Source: Parelaphostrongylus tenuis (lineage: Eukaryota > Nematoda > Chromadorea > Rhabditida > Metastrongylidae). From it: a stretch of 64,000 bases of DNA. A model generated the notes under the pieces. The model saw nothing but the letters and a program-made list of their open reading frames with translations. It was not told where the DNA came from and did not search any database. Made by a program: the position numbers and the translations under genes. The stretch covers positions 1 to 64,000 of the forward strand of contig JAHQIW010000934.1 of the NCBI GenBank assembly GCA_019055375.1. Reading direction: 5' to 3'. Each line of letters starts with the position of its first letter. The stretch's first letter is position 1. Of the stretch, positions 55,201 to 64,000 are shown piece by piece.

Positions 55201-58200
55201 CACTCTATAATATCAAGAAATAAATCGAATGATGTGCAGAGTCTTTTCAAAGACTTTTCTATTACAGCTGCTGATTCGAGCATGCATTCAAGTGATCGCT
55301 CGGGACTTCGAACTGCTGATCACCGAGGAATGGGAGAAAAGCTGGTTGGCGCTAGATCGCGACCAATTGGTCGAGATTCTCAAGTGCAATCAGCTTGTAG
55401 TTGCCAGTTGGTCCTCCATTTAAGAGTTGATCATTTTTCCCTATATTTCTCGATAACTTTTCCAAAAGAATTAAAGTGTGACCGTGTGAAAAGTGATGAA
55501 TCCCCCATTGTGATTCATGGCAGCCCTTCCAATTCGATATACGATGTGTGCTGATTGTCGTTATTAAGGTAACGAACTATTCCATTTTAGTCTGTCGTCT
55601 CTGACAACTTAGGTCTGAAGAAAGCAATGATTAAGGATGCCCTCACATGTGCTTATCAAAGCCGTTGTATTTAGTTTACTTCGGGGCAACTAAACCCCAC
55701 ATTCCTTCAATGCTGGTAACTCGCCGCAAATTTGTACAGAAAAGCTCTTTAAAGGCTAGTGACTGCCAACGGTGAAAAGTTGCGAATGCTTTAGCGCAGC
55801 ATTGCCAATCTTCGAGGTTGAGTTCAGTCGAGCAATATCCAACACCATTTATAAAGAAGACAAAATTCATAATTAACTAGGAAACGCACGTAATCTGAGC
55901 ACCATGGTGTTCAATTGCTATTTGATCAGATGACTCTAAGAAGTCTTTTCCATTTACTTTTCAAACATCTTCAGCTGTGTGACATGTTCGCTTAATATTT
56001 TTCCTGTCAAGCTATCCTTTCGAAAGGCGCACTTACCTCCTTCCATCGTCTGATTACCAAAATCAACTCTCTTATCTTTATGAAACTTGCTCTGAATCAC
56101 ATTCACACCGCACGTTCCGCTGTTAAACTGAGAAACGACAATGTCGGAGGTTGCCCTTTTTACCGGCTTAATGCTTCATAGACTAGTTGAAGATTTTCTT
56201 TTTTCATTTGATTGATCCGTCATCACAGTTTTTTTTCCATTGTGCGAATTCCAGCACTTCTAGCATTCAGCTCGTTTTTTCGTCTTCTTCTAAAACGGCG
56301 TAGAATACTGGTTGAGCGAGTCTTCTTGCAATCTCGAAGATAGCCATGCTGTGGCGTTCCATAGGGCGTTATTGTTGACTGCCTGAGATAGGTGGGGGTT
56401 CGAGCTCGGCTCCACGCGCGCCGCGACGAACATCACAACCATATAACGCCCATATAAATGGGCCACGGCCCCCCATATAAAGATTGTTGAAGGTAATCAA
56501 AAAAAAAGATGCCTTGGCTAACCACAATTTGTAGCAAACGTCGGTGAAGAACTCCAGTCTACCTCATCTTCGTATCTTGATGTACATAGTGGCGCCTCTG
56601 ATCCTTGACCGTTTATGGAGGTGGAAGCGTCAGATTCCGTTTTTCACTTTTGTGAACGGGATCTCCCCAGTAGCATTCTCCCGACAAGATCATCGATCGT
56701 GCTAGTGATCATTCGTCTCAGAAGCGTAGGCGCCAGGTCCGCATCCTCGGTTGTTGTGGAAGTTCCTCAGGACGCTTGCTTCCTCGTGCTCGACTCCATT
56801 GCTAACCTTTGATCGTCTGACTATGCGACAGATGTGCACCCTTTGAGTGTGAAAAAAGACATTAACAACAGCTCTGCATCTCATGAGCAAGGTTGTCTTG
56901 AAGACAGTTAAAGGCTATATTTCCGAAAGCTTTGTCAAGATCCGCCAACATTCGTTCTCCTAGTTACTGCTGTATTGTGTAATAAAAACAACTGCATCTA
57001 CAAAGCAAAAATAGGGAAGTTACCAACCATGATGTAACGAGACGTCATGATAGGTCGTACATAAGTTTTGGCATCAAAACAGTGAATATTAAATTTACTA
57101 ACCAAAAGTAATTGAAATTGCATGATTTTGGCATCGTTCAACTGCGCATTTTCTTGCGAACATTTTATCAACTTGTTTATACTTGCTTTTATTTGGAACT
57201 TTGCTGGAAGCAAATTCGCTTGATGCTCATGCGCGAATGGCGCGCAGGACGAAAATGCTAGTAAAGTGGTGCGCAAGATTAGTGAAGTCTAGGACGGATA
57301 CGGATGTCAATAGGGCGTTTAGGAAGTTGTTCGTGAATTTTAAAGCTGGAGAGAATAGTCTGGAGGATCAACTGCGTTCGGGCCGCCCACAAGATGCTCC
57401 GTTAATCTTGCGCACCGTTTCACTAACATTTTTCCCTATGCGCCACTCGTTCATAAGTAGGAAGCGGATTTGTTCCCACCACAGCTCCGTTCAGTTGCAT
57501 CAAGAAAATACAACACTACCAAAGCTGTGCAGTTTCAATTGATTCTAGTTGAATAATTTGGTGTTTACTCTTTAGTGCCAAACTTGTGGAACGACCTAAT
57601 AATTTGGCTGTGTTACAAAGCTTTTGGCAAATTGTGTAATATTGGAAAACTTTATGGAAAGGCAAATCAGAACAAAATTTGGTTATAGATGACTTGTTAT
57701 GTTGGATAATATTGCGAGTAAAATTATTTATTTGTCATATATTTAGCTCTTGTTTCAAACATTAATGAAGAAGTAAGGGATACAAAAGTCTTCCAGACGA
57801 GTACCGTTTATGGGAAGCAGTGATGCGATGGCTGCAAGCACCTAATCATCCGGAACGACGAGGCACCACAGCCAGCCCTCTTTTGAGCTCACTGCTCCCC
57901 TACATCCGGTTTGTCAAACAATAAAAGCAAGGAATAATTTATGAAAAAAGTAACTTATAGCATAGGATAAGAACACAGATGGCATATACAAAAACATATT
58001 ATGTCTCATAATCAGGTTAGACAAGTGCTGCCCATCTGGCAAAATGAGCTTTTTGACTGTTTGATTGGATTCAAGATTTTCAGCTGAACAATTCAAAAGA
58101 GAATCATGAGTCTCTCTTGGAAGACTGATAAGTCGTCGTTTTGAACTACATTTAATCTTTATTTCAACTTCTTTTTTGAAAATGACTCCTCCATCATAAA

Positions 58201-61200
58201 TGTTACACGACTAACCAAAGGCGATAAGCTTCTACACCATGTGCTCGCCGAGAGAAGGGCTTACTTTATTTTCCAGGCAAAGACGGCGGATACAGCGAGT
58301 TGGAATACCGCCAAATCAGCGCAAAGCAGTGATTTGATCCACTGCAAGACAAGCAACCACTCTATTTCTTCGGGGTCGGCAATTTTGAGACTACAAAATC
58401 CCACTACTGTTTATGATAAAGACGTAGGATCTGAGGCACCGCAGCATAAATATCACTAGATTCTGGATAGAATTGATTCGACCAACATTAAACAACGTAG
58501 AGATGACCAAAAATCTTTAATCAGTAGCCCAACTCTCAAGATCTAAAGACTTTTTTGGCAGTGGAATTAGAAAATGAAGGAAATGCAAGAAGTCTGGAAC
58601 TGCAAATCACTTGATTTCGAGTCGTGAAAAAAAAACTTTGAATGGTTCAGCGTAATCATGCCACTGGCTTAGCTTGACTCTATCCTTTATGTTCCTACTG
58701 AAATTTTGAAGCCCTAAATCTTAAGAATATCCTTAAATTTGTAGAAGAACGATTTAATCTGTTATTAAATACGGATTTTGCAGATTTCCATTCATGACCG
58801 CTGATGAGTTAACGCATGTTGAGCGTTCACAGTTCGCCGAGTGCTATCCAAAGCTTTTTCATCCACAGATATTATTAGCCTACAAATTCCAAGCACTTCC
58901 TCTATCAAGCAGAGTTAATTGCAAGTACGTAGTTACAGTTCTACCATATATCACTAGTATTTGAGGTATAAAAAGGTTTTCTGCCTATGTGAATTATCAA
59001 TATTATTAATTTATTTACACGACCCATCATCTCAATTTTCATTGTGCGCATCCCAGTACTCCTAACATTCGATTCGTTCTTCGTCTTTTTCTTGAGTGAC
59101 GTAGAATTCTGGTCGAGCATGTCTCCTTGCAATCTCGAGGACAGTCTGGCTGTGGCAATCCATATGACGTCCTTGCTGACTGCCGAAGAGTGTTAGGAAT
59201 GGAACTCGGTTCCATGCGCCCCACGACGAGCATCACAACCACTCGGCCTCGGCTCCCGCTGATGTAGAGGAAAATCGAGATCCACTCGGGTGACATATAA
59301 CCGTTGAAATTATGCTCAGTGTAGTTTTTTATTAGGAGTATGTTGTGGTACGTTTTTTTTGATGCACAACCCTAAAACGACTCAAGTTAGCTCCAAAAGT
59401 AAAGAAGCAAAAGCTAACAGCCCACAAGAATTGGAACATAGAACTAATCCAAAAAAAGTCATTTCAATAAAAAAAAAACTTCGTATATCATCATCTTGCT
59501 GAACACAAAGAGATCTACTAGCCCATGGTAAGAAACGATCTGAAGAATCTACTTTACGCACTTGCGATATCATAAATTCCGTGGATGATTAAACAATCTT
59601 TCAAATGCGCTAATCAATTGACCTTTTTCTGGGGCCTAAATTTCTTTTTATTTTCTTTCTTCTTGAACTGCACATTGGAACGATAATCTCAACATAACCG
59701 GCGAGTCTCACCTTTTATCAATTCCTTCGAATAAATAAACTGAAATATAAGCTATAAACTGAAACGAGTAAACACAGATGTCGATGTTCCAATCGCCCGC
59801 AGCACTGGGAACGTGTTGTAAAGCTAACCAACGGAACAAAAATTCCTAATGAGGTGCATAGTAAAAGCGCAAAAGTGGAAGAAATGAGTGAATATCAAAT
59901 TGTTTGTGTTTATTTTAACAATCAGTTATTTATAAATTATGCTCAGAAACTTGTTGCAAATCTCTCGCCGATCATTCAAAAGAATGGCCATTTGTTTTTC
60001 TTCAATCTTGAGACTGTTTCTCAAAATTTTTGATTCTCTACTTGATTGTGTGAGGAATATATGACAGCAGAATCACTAAGCACAGTAGCTTTGTCTGTTC
60101 GACTACGTTCAAGAAATTTTTTAGGGAGTTCTTAACAACGCAATTTCTGCTGCGCAATTATACGGATATACGTTGGGACAAGCGAATATCAATCTCAAAC
60201 GAACAACTTTATCAGAGGGGCGTAGACCACGCATTTCAGGTCAGTCATTTTTCATTCAATAATGTTGAGTGATAGTCTGACACCTTTTTTGAGTTTTTCA
60301 TGAGGTCTGGTATGACACTTATACAGTACAGAGATGTGAAGCTGAGGCTTAATTATTAGAATTACCACATGTCGAAATCACTTATAAGTAGGGGTATATC
60401 CCCTTCAAGTGATTGGCTGAACCAAGTGACACAGTGCTAGTGACGAGCCTGGAAAGGTGAAACACGTGTATGGTATTGTATTAGTGCTATATGAGATCAG
60501 ACCTCATAATGGACTCATAACATGTTGTCAGATTATCAGATATTGTTGGTTTTTAAACGAGATCTATGTGGATAGTCGAAGGTAAAGGAATGGTGAATGA
60601 TGCGCAAAACTTTGGATGTCAGACGGGAACGGAACTCGTGTCAACCTTTTCCGGGGACGCTTGAGTTAACCAATTGCGCTGGCAACTCTCCTGTTCTGCC
60701 AACGCTCTTTCTGCGATACAATTGTATCAATCTGTCGGCAATCAACACTATTGTAAAATTATGTTCTTCTAAAAATTATGTGCTTTGTGCCTGCGTTTTA
60801 GCTGGCTCGCGCCCCATTCACGACTCTTACAATTGGATCAAGGCGAGCCAACATTTAAGTCATGTCTTTTGAGCACCATTTATTTGTTCACAAGTCAGTG
60901 TTTATATAGTAATCTGTGAGGCCGCAGTAAACTACTTTTTGAAGTCGTCTTCCTGTTATTCGGTTTGGTTCGTTTTGTGTTATGGTATCTTGGGCCAGTT
61001 TATTGGAGGATGCATCGAAATCAGTGCGTGGGGTGATAGAAAGCCCAGACCGCTGTGGAGACCATAGTGTCCCTACGGTCGCAAATGCGATATGTTTACA
61101 TTATGCAGCTTATATCGTTCGTTGCAGATACGTACTCGCTCTTGTACTTTTCCGCTGCAAACATGGCAATGGACGTTAAAACTGGGCGGTTCATCATATT

Positions 61201-63978
61201 CGAATGCCGTTGACGATGTGCTAAAGGCCTATTTGATCTCGGAGGATATTGATCAGCCAAGGTATTACATGTTTGGGAAACCATATTGAGGCCATTATTA
61301 CCATGAAATCCCATCTTGTTGTTCTTTAGACTGTGTAGTAAACTAACTATCTGGTTCGTTAACTTTTTTTCTACTTATAACAGGGTGTACTGTTGTATTA
61401 GGTCTCCAACTAGGTTTCCGATCTTGATCCAAAAGTTCAAAAAATAGTTTTTTTTAAGTAATCAAAAGTATCAAATAACATCAATTGAAGTATTCGTCGT
61501 CTGCCTGCGTGCAATTCTACCAACGCTCCGGCAACAGATCAATTCCGCGCTCATAAAACCAATTATTCTTCGATGCAAACTTACCTGTTAATTCTCGACG
61601 CAAATGATAGATGTCTCGAAACTTCTTCTTGTCCAACCAGTGCTCCAATGACCTGAAGAGATGGAAATCGGACGGAGACAGATCTGGCGAATACGATTGA
61701 TGATCCAAGTGCTCCCAGCCCAAATCGGTCAACTTCTTCCTTCTTTTCTTGGCAACGTGTGGCTCTGTATTGTCTTGAAGCAAAATGACTTGGCGATGGC
61801 GGGTGACGTGAAATTGTTTGATTGCAACGGTCCAGTTGCTGACAATATCGCTCAGCGTTGATGGTCTGACCGGCTTGCAACAAGTCCCAGTAAATCGGCC
61901 CACTTCGGTTCCAGAAAATGATCAGATTGCTTTTAGCGCAAATTGATTTGGTCTCGGTGTTGGCGTTTTTTGCTACCTGGTGACAACCACTGAATTGAAC
62001 GACGCTGGCTCTTGAAGAAGATCCACTTCTCATCAATTTTTCCAGACAGACGAAGAATACTTCAATTAATGTTATTTGATACTTTCAATTACTTAGAAAA
62101 ATGAATTTTTGAATTTTTGGATGATGTTCGGAAAACTAGTTGGAGACCTAAAGCTTGAAGACGGCCAAACAAATTTATTGGGTTTCTTATATGACACTTA
62201 TCATGCGCTTCTGATCGGTGCGAAAAATCCTCAGCTGTATTACCCTATGGCGCGTATTTATTGATAATTGCTTTGTTATATAGTTATTTAATAGTGTGTT
62301 GTTGTCGTACTTTGCTTCATAGCAGATCAATCGAGTACATGCTGTCAATCGTCGATGAAAAACGCGTGCTACGGTCGTTCTCAAGCAAAAAGAACTTCAC
62401 AAAAACTAGGTTTGTGAGCAGTTAAAATTTCCATTTTGGTCTATGGGTTTCTTGTACAATACATTTCATGAGATCACATCGTGCTTATTCGTTTATACAT
62501 GCTGGTTACCCAGTACTTTTCTGATATTTTCAAATACTTTACTATCGGATAATGTATTTTGAGCCTTGTATGAGATCTGTTAAGGCACTTATACAAGGCG
62601 AGACACGTCTTTCGGCCTTTTTGCCTCGTCAGTTACACGGTGCCTTTTCGTTCAGTCAGTTCCTCGGAGATTTACCCTTACATAGAAGAATCGACGACGA
62701 ACTTTTTACACCCGACGAGTAGTGAAACAACCACAATGGCGTTCCTTTCGAGTGGTTATCGATTGCATGGCGCATGGCTGTAAAGTGCCCATAACAGACC
62801 TCATGAAAGGCTCAAATTACATTCTCAGATTATACCGTTTCTGAGCGACCTCTCAAAGTAGTCGGTTGCAATGTTTGTTACATATTTACTGCCATATATT
62901 GACATTTTAACCTATTTTTTCATTCCTAACAGAAGAGCAGAAAAAGTTCCTCGATAGTGTAGTAGATAATAAATGATTCCTAAAGAAGGAAAAGGTGGTC
63001 CGAGCCATTTTAGCTTCCAAAAATTTCTTGTATCACACTGTTGTGATATTTTTCACACTGTACCCTGTCGTTAATAAAATTAGACAGCAATTAAACTTGG
63101 AAATTGTGATTTCAAACACGACCTCAGCTTTAGTAAGGTTTGTGTCAACTTGTACAGTTGTGCTGACTCTATTGCTGTATTATTGACGTATGATAGCTAT
63201 AATTCATAGCATTCGATTAGAATTGGAATCAAAATCATTTACCAATTAAAGTGCCAGTCGTTGAACTCATTCGCGGAAGTGCCGATTAGATATTTCTTTT
63301 TTTAGCCTGAGCCCGCTATAATATTTAATGTTAACGAGCGATCGAATGATTGGCATAAGTGCACTAAAAAAGCTCAAAACGGGAAAATAAACAGCGGAAG
63401 GAAAACGAGTCAAATATGACTCATCTCGTCGCCAATGTACTGACAGTTTGAAAGGAATGATGCTTCTAATGCTGTGAACCTTTTTTAAAATGGTGGTAGT
63501 AATTTGCGCATAACACATGGGACTTGATGGTCAAAAAAGTACTGTAAATACCTCATATTTTCATCACCTATCTGAAGTCACCTTTCGTTGCATTTTCTCT
63601 CTTGACGTCTTTTGTCACTCGTTAAATGAGAAGGAACTATATAAGCAAACATTAAATGCAGTAAAGGGCTTCCAGATCTTATTTCATATAAGATCTTAGT
63701 GTATCTCCAGAATACTGAATCATATGTGAACCATGCCACTAAAATTCCTGAGCCATTGCGCAACATATTGGCAACGTGTAGATTAAAAGTAAAGTCTTCC
63801 AAAGAAATGTGAACCATTACTCATACAGTATCCAGAAGAAATAGGCTACTGTTACAGGTATTCGAGTGAGTTGGATATTGATCGAAAAGTGGAAATCAAC
63901 GATTTGCTCACCGAAGACTCACCGCTACTAGTGAACGGTGAACTCCATCTACAGATTACGCTCCGACCTATAGACTGA
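49100..63978 (+). CDS. BTB-BACK protein, BTBD17-like, complete 11-exon gene
   Basis: Exons: 49100-49211, 49988-50090, 50280-50364, 54142-54291, 54635-54733, 55268-55406, 57797-57908, 58784-58924, 60125-60239, 61128-61261, 63858-63978. They total 1,311 nt (436 residues plus stop), and every junction is phase-compatible. The protein has a short acidic N-terminus without a signal peptide. A BTB/POZ fold runs from about residue 58 to 150, with LSDVNIIVGED, then FAAHRLILAKSS, then LPILILADKYNV. A 3-box/BACK region covers about 151-290 (VFSIWFSYA, ACIQVIARDFE, RDQLVEILKCNQLVV, LWEAVMRWL). Then comes a conserved FHPQILLAYKFQALPL stretch and a TRAF-like C-terminus (about 310-436: FLLRNYTDIRWD, VEINDLL, GELHLQITLRP). 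BTB-BACK proteins usually dimerise and recruit substrates to CUL3 E3 ligase; that role is family knowledge. The order BTB, BACK, TRAF-like suits BTBD17 better than kelch proteins, since no kelch repeats follow. The start is the first ATG after an in-frame TAA at 49034. Introns range from 189 bp to 3.8 kb and are full of transposons. Confidence 0.88.
49988..50090 (+). CDS. BTBD17-like exon 2 (BTB beta-1/alpha-1)
   Basis: Acceptor TGTTTTTAG; donor GAAGACAC followed by GTGCGT, leaving phase 2. Encodes the run-up MDCFADDRDALNDF and the BTB entry motif LSDVNIIVGED. Reading on past the donor gives a non-BTB sequence, whereas splicing to 50280 restores the expected GED-T-FAAHR order. Confidence 0.88.
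50280..50364 (+). CDS. BTBD17-like exon 3 (BTB core)
   Basis: Acceptor CATTTCAG. Encodes FAAHRLILAKSSEVF, then DRMLSQRWNGERK, the BTB dimer-interface helix region. Donor AGGAAG followed by GTGGTG, phase 0. The next intron is the longest (3,777 bp) and is packed with repeats. Confidence 0.9.
51751..52722. repeat. Inverted repeat pair inside intron 3
   Basis: 51,751-51,900 (+: TCGCTGGAGAGAAT, AACCATCCGAAAGCTGAGAC, GGCTACAGCCGCACG, TTTTCTTAAAACAACCCTTT) is the reverse complement, with divergence, of about 52,590-52,720 (CTTCAACGAATGAAA end; reading back AAGCTGAGATTTGAGGC, TACAGCTCCACG). The arms are about 130 bp and the spacer about 700 bp. Probably a foldback element or two opposed copies of one repeat. 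Confidence 0.6.
52285..52425. repeat. Foldback repeat, short copy (intron 3)
   Basis: AACCCAATGGTGTAGAATGG and ACACTCTACATCATTGTG are inverted ends. The downstream ACCGCAATCGGCGGTCAAAT block matches 37,680. The tRNA-like core is mostly missing. Confidence 0.6.
53218..53515. repeat. Foldback element built from two opposed tRNA-like units (intron 3)
   Basis: The left arm AACGTTTGCGTCAGCCGGGA, TTCGAATTCAGATCTTGCT is the reverse complement of the right arm AGTAAGATCTGGGTTTGAAT, CCCGGTTGACGCAAACGTTT. Each arm contains a B-box-like GGTTTGAATCCC/GAATTCGAATCCC, and further inward AGCACATGCTCCC. The outer ends are GCAGAATGGTGTGCA and TGTACACCACTCCG. Confidence 0.75.
54142..54291 (+). CDS. BTBD17-like exon 4 (BTB C-terminal half)
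   Basis: Acceptor TTTACTTTAAG (AAG rather than CAG), phase 0. Encodes DLEIIEDAPCQKVF, FLRFLYCNHVVL and LPILILADKYNV, the diagnostic end of a BTB domain, then ISLKK. The donor GTCAGT after the A-run is non-optimal but keeps phase 0. Confidence 0.85.
54635..54733 (+). CDS. BTBD17-like exon 5 (3-box)
   Basis: Exactly 33 codons, phase 0 at both ends, donor CATCAG followed by GTAAGG. Encodes VCIDFAISEILPSLTLKDVF and then SIWFSYATKAYHQ. It supplies the linker helix that BTB-BACK proteins carry between the ADKYNV motif and the BACK helices. Confidence 0.8.
55268..55406 (+). CDS. BTBD17-like exon 6 (BACK domain)
   Basis: Acceptor TTTTCTATTACAG, phase 0. Encodes LLIRACIQVIARDFE, then EEWEKSWLALDRDQ, then LVEILKCNQLVVA. 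The donor after GTTGCCA (GTTGGT) is weak, but phase 1 joins it to exon 7 as VVA-N-EYRLW, the expected BACK continuation. Confidence 0.85.
56213..56455 (-). repeat. tRNA-derived SINE, group B, copy 2 (intron 6)
   Basis: Blocks match the 9.6 and 59.0 kb copies: TTCCATTGTGCGAATTCCAG, GTCTTCTTCTAAAACG, GGTTGAGCGAGTCTTCTTGC, GGCTCCACGCGCGCCGCGAC, GAACATCACAACCA. Confidence 0.65.
56515..56960 (-). other. Possible reverse-transcriptase scrap
   Basis: The minus strand at about 56,945 reads LADLDKAFGNIAF, reminiscent of the D-x-KAFD motif in palm region A of reverse transcriptases. Frames downstream are broken by many stops. It lies in intron 6 next to SINE and mariner insertions. One short motif is weak evidence. 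Confidence 0.2.
57051..57598 (+). mobile_element. Deleted mariner element, second family (intron 6)
   Basis: Flanked by TA on both sides with inverted ends AGGTCGTACATAAGTTTTGG and, reversed, AGGTCGTTCCACAAGTTTGG, typical of mariner termini. The + frame at 57,183-57,542 keeps VNRAFRKLFVNFKAGENS, then LEDQLRSGRPQDAP, the linker between the two HTH motifs of the transposase. No catalytic domain remains. Confidence 0.82.
57797..57908 (+). CDS. BTBD17-like exon 7 (BACK C-terminal part)
   Basis: Acceptor GTCTTCCAG. Encodes EYRLWEAVMRWLQAP, then the loop NHPERRGTTASP and LLSSLLPYI. The LW-x4-RWL pattern is typical of BACK domains. Donor CATCCG followed by GTTTGT; the arginine codon is split with exon 8. 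Confidence 0.86.
58784..58924 (+). CDS. BTBD17-like exon 8 (post-BACK conserved segment)
   Basis: Acceptor GATTTTGCAG. Encodes FPFMTADELTHVERSQF and FHPQILLAYKFQALPL, a segment I associate with BTBD17 relatives and not with kelch proteins. Donor GCAA followed by GTACGT, phase 2; the split codon becomes lysine with exon 9. Confidence 0.86.
59020..59268 (-). repeat. tRNA-derived SINE, group B, copy 3 (intron 8)
   Basis: The clearest head. In RNA orientation GAGGCCGAGTGGTTGTGATG, CTCGTCGTGGGGCGCATGGA and ACCGAGTTCCATTCC carry A- and B-box-like sequence. Then ACACTCTTCGGCAGTCAGCA and a body ending near AATGAAAATTGAGATGATGG. Confidence 0.7.
60125..60239 (+). CDS. BTBD17-like exon 9 (TRAF-like region starts)
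   Basis: Acceptor AAATTTTTTAG. Encodes EFLTTQFLLRNYTDIRWD, then SNEQLYQRGVDHAFQ. FLLRNYTD followed by W is the conserved entry to the C-terminal TRAF-like domain. Donor TTTCAG followed by GTCAGT, phase 0. Confidence 0.84.
60272..60538. repeat. Palindromic MITE, short copy (intron 9)
   Basis: Left GTCTGACACCTTTTTTGAG, TTTTTCATGAGGTCTGG, CACTTATACAGTACAG. Right GTGATTGGCTGAACCAAGTG, GAAACACGTGTATGG, GACCTCATAATGGACTCATA, CATGTTGTCAGATTATC. The central part is missing compared with the 26 and 46 kb copies. Confidence 0.75.
60590..60740 (-). repeat. tRNA-like repeat, minus strand (intron 9)
   Basis: The reverse strand gives GCCAGCGCAATTGGTTAACTC (A-box-like) and GTTGACACGAGTTCCGTTCC, CGTCTGACATCC (B-box-like). 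The outer TTTTGCGCATCATTCACC relates it to the foldback family at 37.6 and 53.2 kb. Confidence 0.5.
61128..61261 (+). CDS. BTBD17-like exon 10 (TRAF-like strands)
   Basis: Acceptor TCGTTGCAG, phase 0; a second acceptor lies 19 bp upstream. Encodes TRSCTFPLQTWQWTLKLGG, then YSNAVDDVLKAYLISE. The pattern W-x-W-x-LKLGG is beta-strand-like. Donor CCAAG followed by GTATTA, phase 2. Confidence 0.78.
61399..62150 (-). mobile_element. Internally deleted mariner, keeps catalytic half (intron 10)
   Basis: TA-flanked, with termini GGTCTCCAACTAGGTTTCCG and, reversed, GGTCTCCAACTAGTTTTCCG: same family as 23,274-23,843. On the minus strand: EKWIFF remnant, IIFWNRSGPIYWDLLQAG, QTINAERYCQQLDRCNQTI, then in another frame HRQVILLQDNTEPHVAKK, SYSPDLSPSDFHLFRSL, LTGKFASKNNWFYERG and DLLPERW. 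The second and third catalytic aspartates (QDN and PSD) are 34 residues apart, the DD34D mariner signature. The HTH half is missing, and at least one frameshift separates the two frames. It is non-autonomous. Confidence 0.9.
62543..62834. repeat. Palindromic MITE, asymmetric copy (intron 10)
   Basis: The left arm is complete (TTTTGAGCCTTGTATGAGAT, CACTTATACAAGGCGAGACA, CGTCTTTCGGCC, CCTCGTCAGTTACACGGTGC). The right arm keeps only its outer tip (CAGACCTCATGAAAGGCTCA, AATTACATTCTCAGATTATA), so the inner half of one arm is deleted. Confidence 0.78.
62840..63857. other. Remainder of intron 10
   Basis: No further exon of the gene is needed, because exons 10 and 11 join in phase. No repeat was recognised. 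Confidence 0.5.
63858..63978 (+). CDS. BTBD17-like terminal exon 11
   Basis: Acceptor CTGTTACAG; the first base completes an arginine codon. Encodes YSSELDIDRKVEINDLL, then SPLLVNGELHLQITLRPID and a TGA at 63976-63978. The ending in alternating hydrophobic residues fits the last strand of a TRAF-like sandwich. The 3' UTR lies beyond the window. Confidence 0.82.
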
Positions 63979-64000
63979 CCTAAGCTCGTGCTAGACTCTG

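Noticed and set aside
1..64000. CRISPR array, operon, phage or bacterial defence island
   Set aside because: The sequence is eukaryotic with introns, SINEs and mariners; no spaced direct-repeat array or polycistronic coding order is present.

Overview
This is a eukaryotic, AT-rich, intron- and transposon-rich window with no prokaryotic gene organisation. Short consensus introns (GTAAGT-like donors, TTTTCAG/TTTTTAG acceptors), mariner elements of nematode type, RTE-like and Penelope-like retroelement scraps and many tRNA-derived SINEs point to a nematode, most likely a strongylid-type (clade V parasitic) worm. That placement is inference from repeat style, not from a marker gene.

The only gene that can be read end to end is at 49,100-63,978 on the + strand. 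Eleven exons, all joined in compatible phase, encode a 436-residue BTB-BACK protein with a C-terminal TRAF-like region, most similar in layout to animal BTBD17. It should act in the cytosol as a substrate adaptor, probably for a CUL3 ubiquitin ligase. Its introns hold two mariner-type elements, two palindromic MITEs, two SINEs and a tRNA-like foldback element.

The left three quarters (1-49 kb) is gene-poor. It contains: three copies of one tRNA-derived SINE (1.7, 6.4, 15.3 kb) and at least three further tRNA-like SINE groups; a relic full-length mariner (11.3-12.2 kb); a direct segmental duplication (14.3-16.1 and 17.3-18.6 kb) with a SINE in one copy and an RTE fragment between the copies; a mariner nested in a palindromic MITE (23.1-23.9 kb); a second RTE 3' fragment (34.6 kb); two tandem Penelope-like GIY-YIG ends (40.8-41.9 kb); and further palindromic MITEs (26.0, 46.4 kb). 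Possible small genes, much less certain, are a three-exon gene at 28,530-29,101 (+) and the 5' exon of a secreted-protein gene at 2,139-2,209 (-).

The most informative mobile-DNA observation is that two copies of one mariner family, at 23.3 and 61.4 kb, share terminal inverted repeats but keep opposite halves of the transposase: the DNA-binding half in one and the DD34D catalytic half in the other. I found no CRISPR, phage or clearly new defence or metabolic system.
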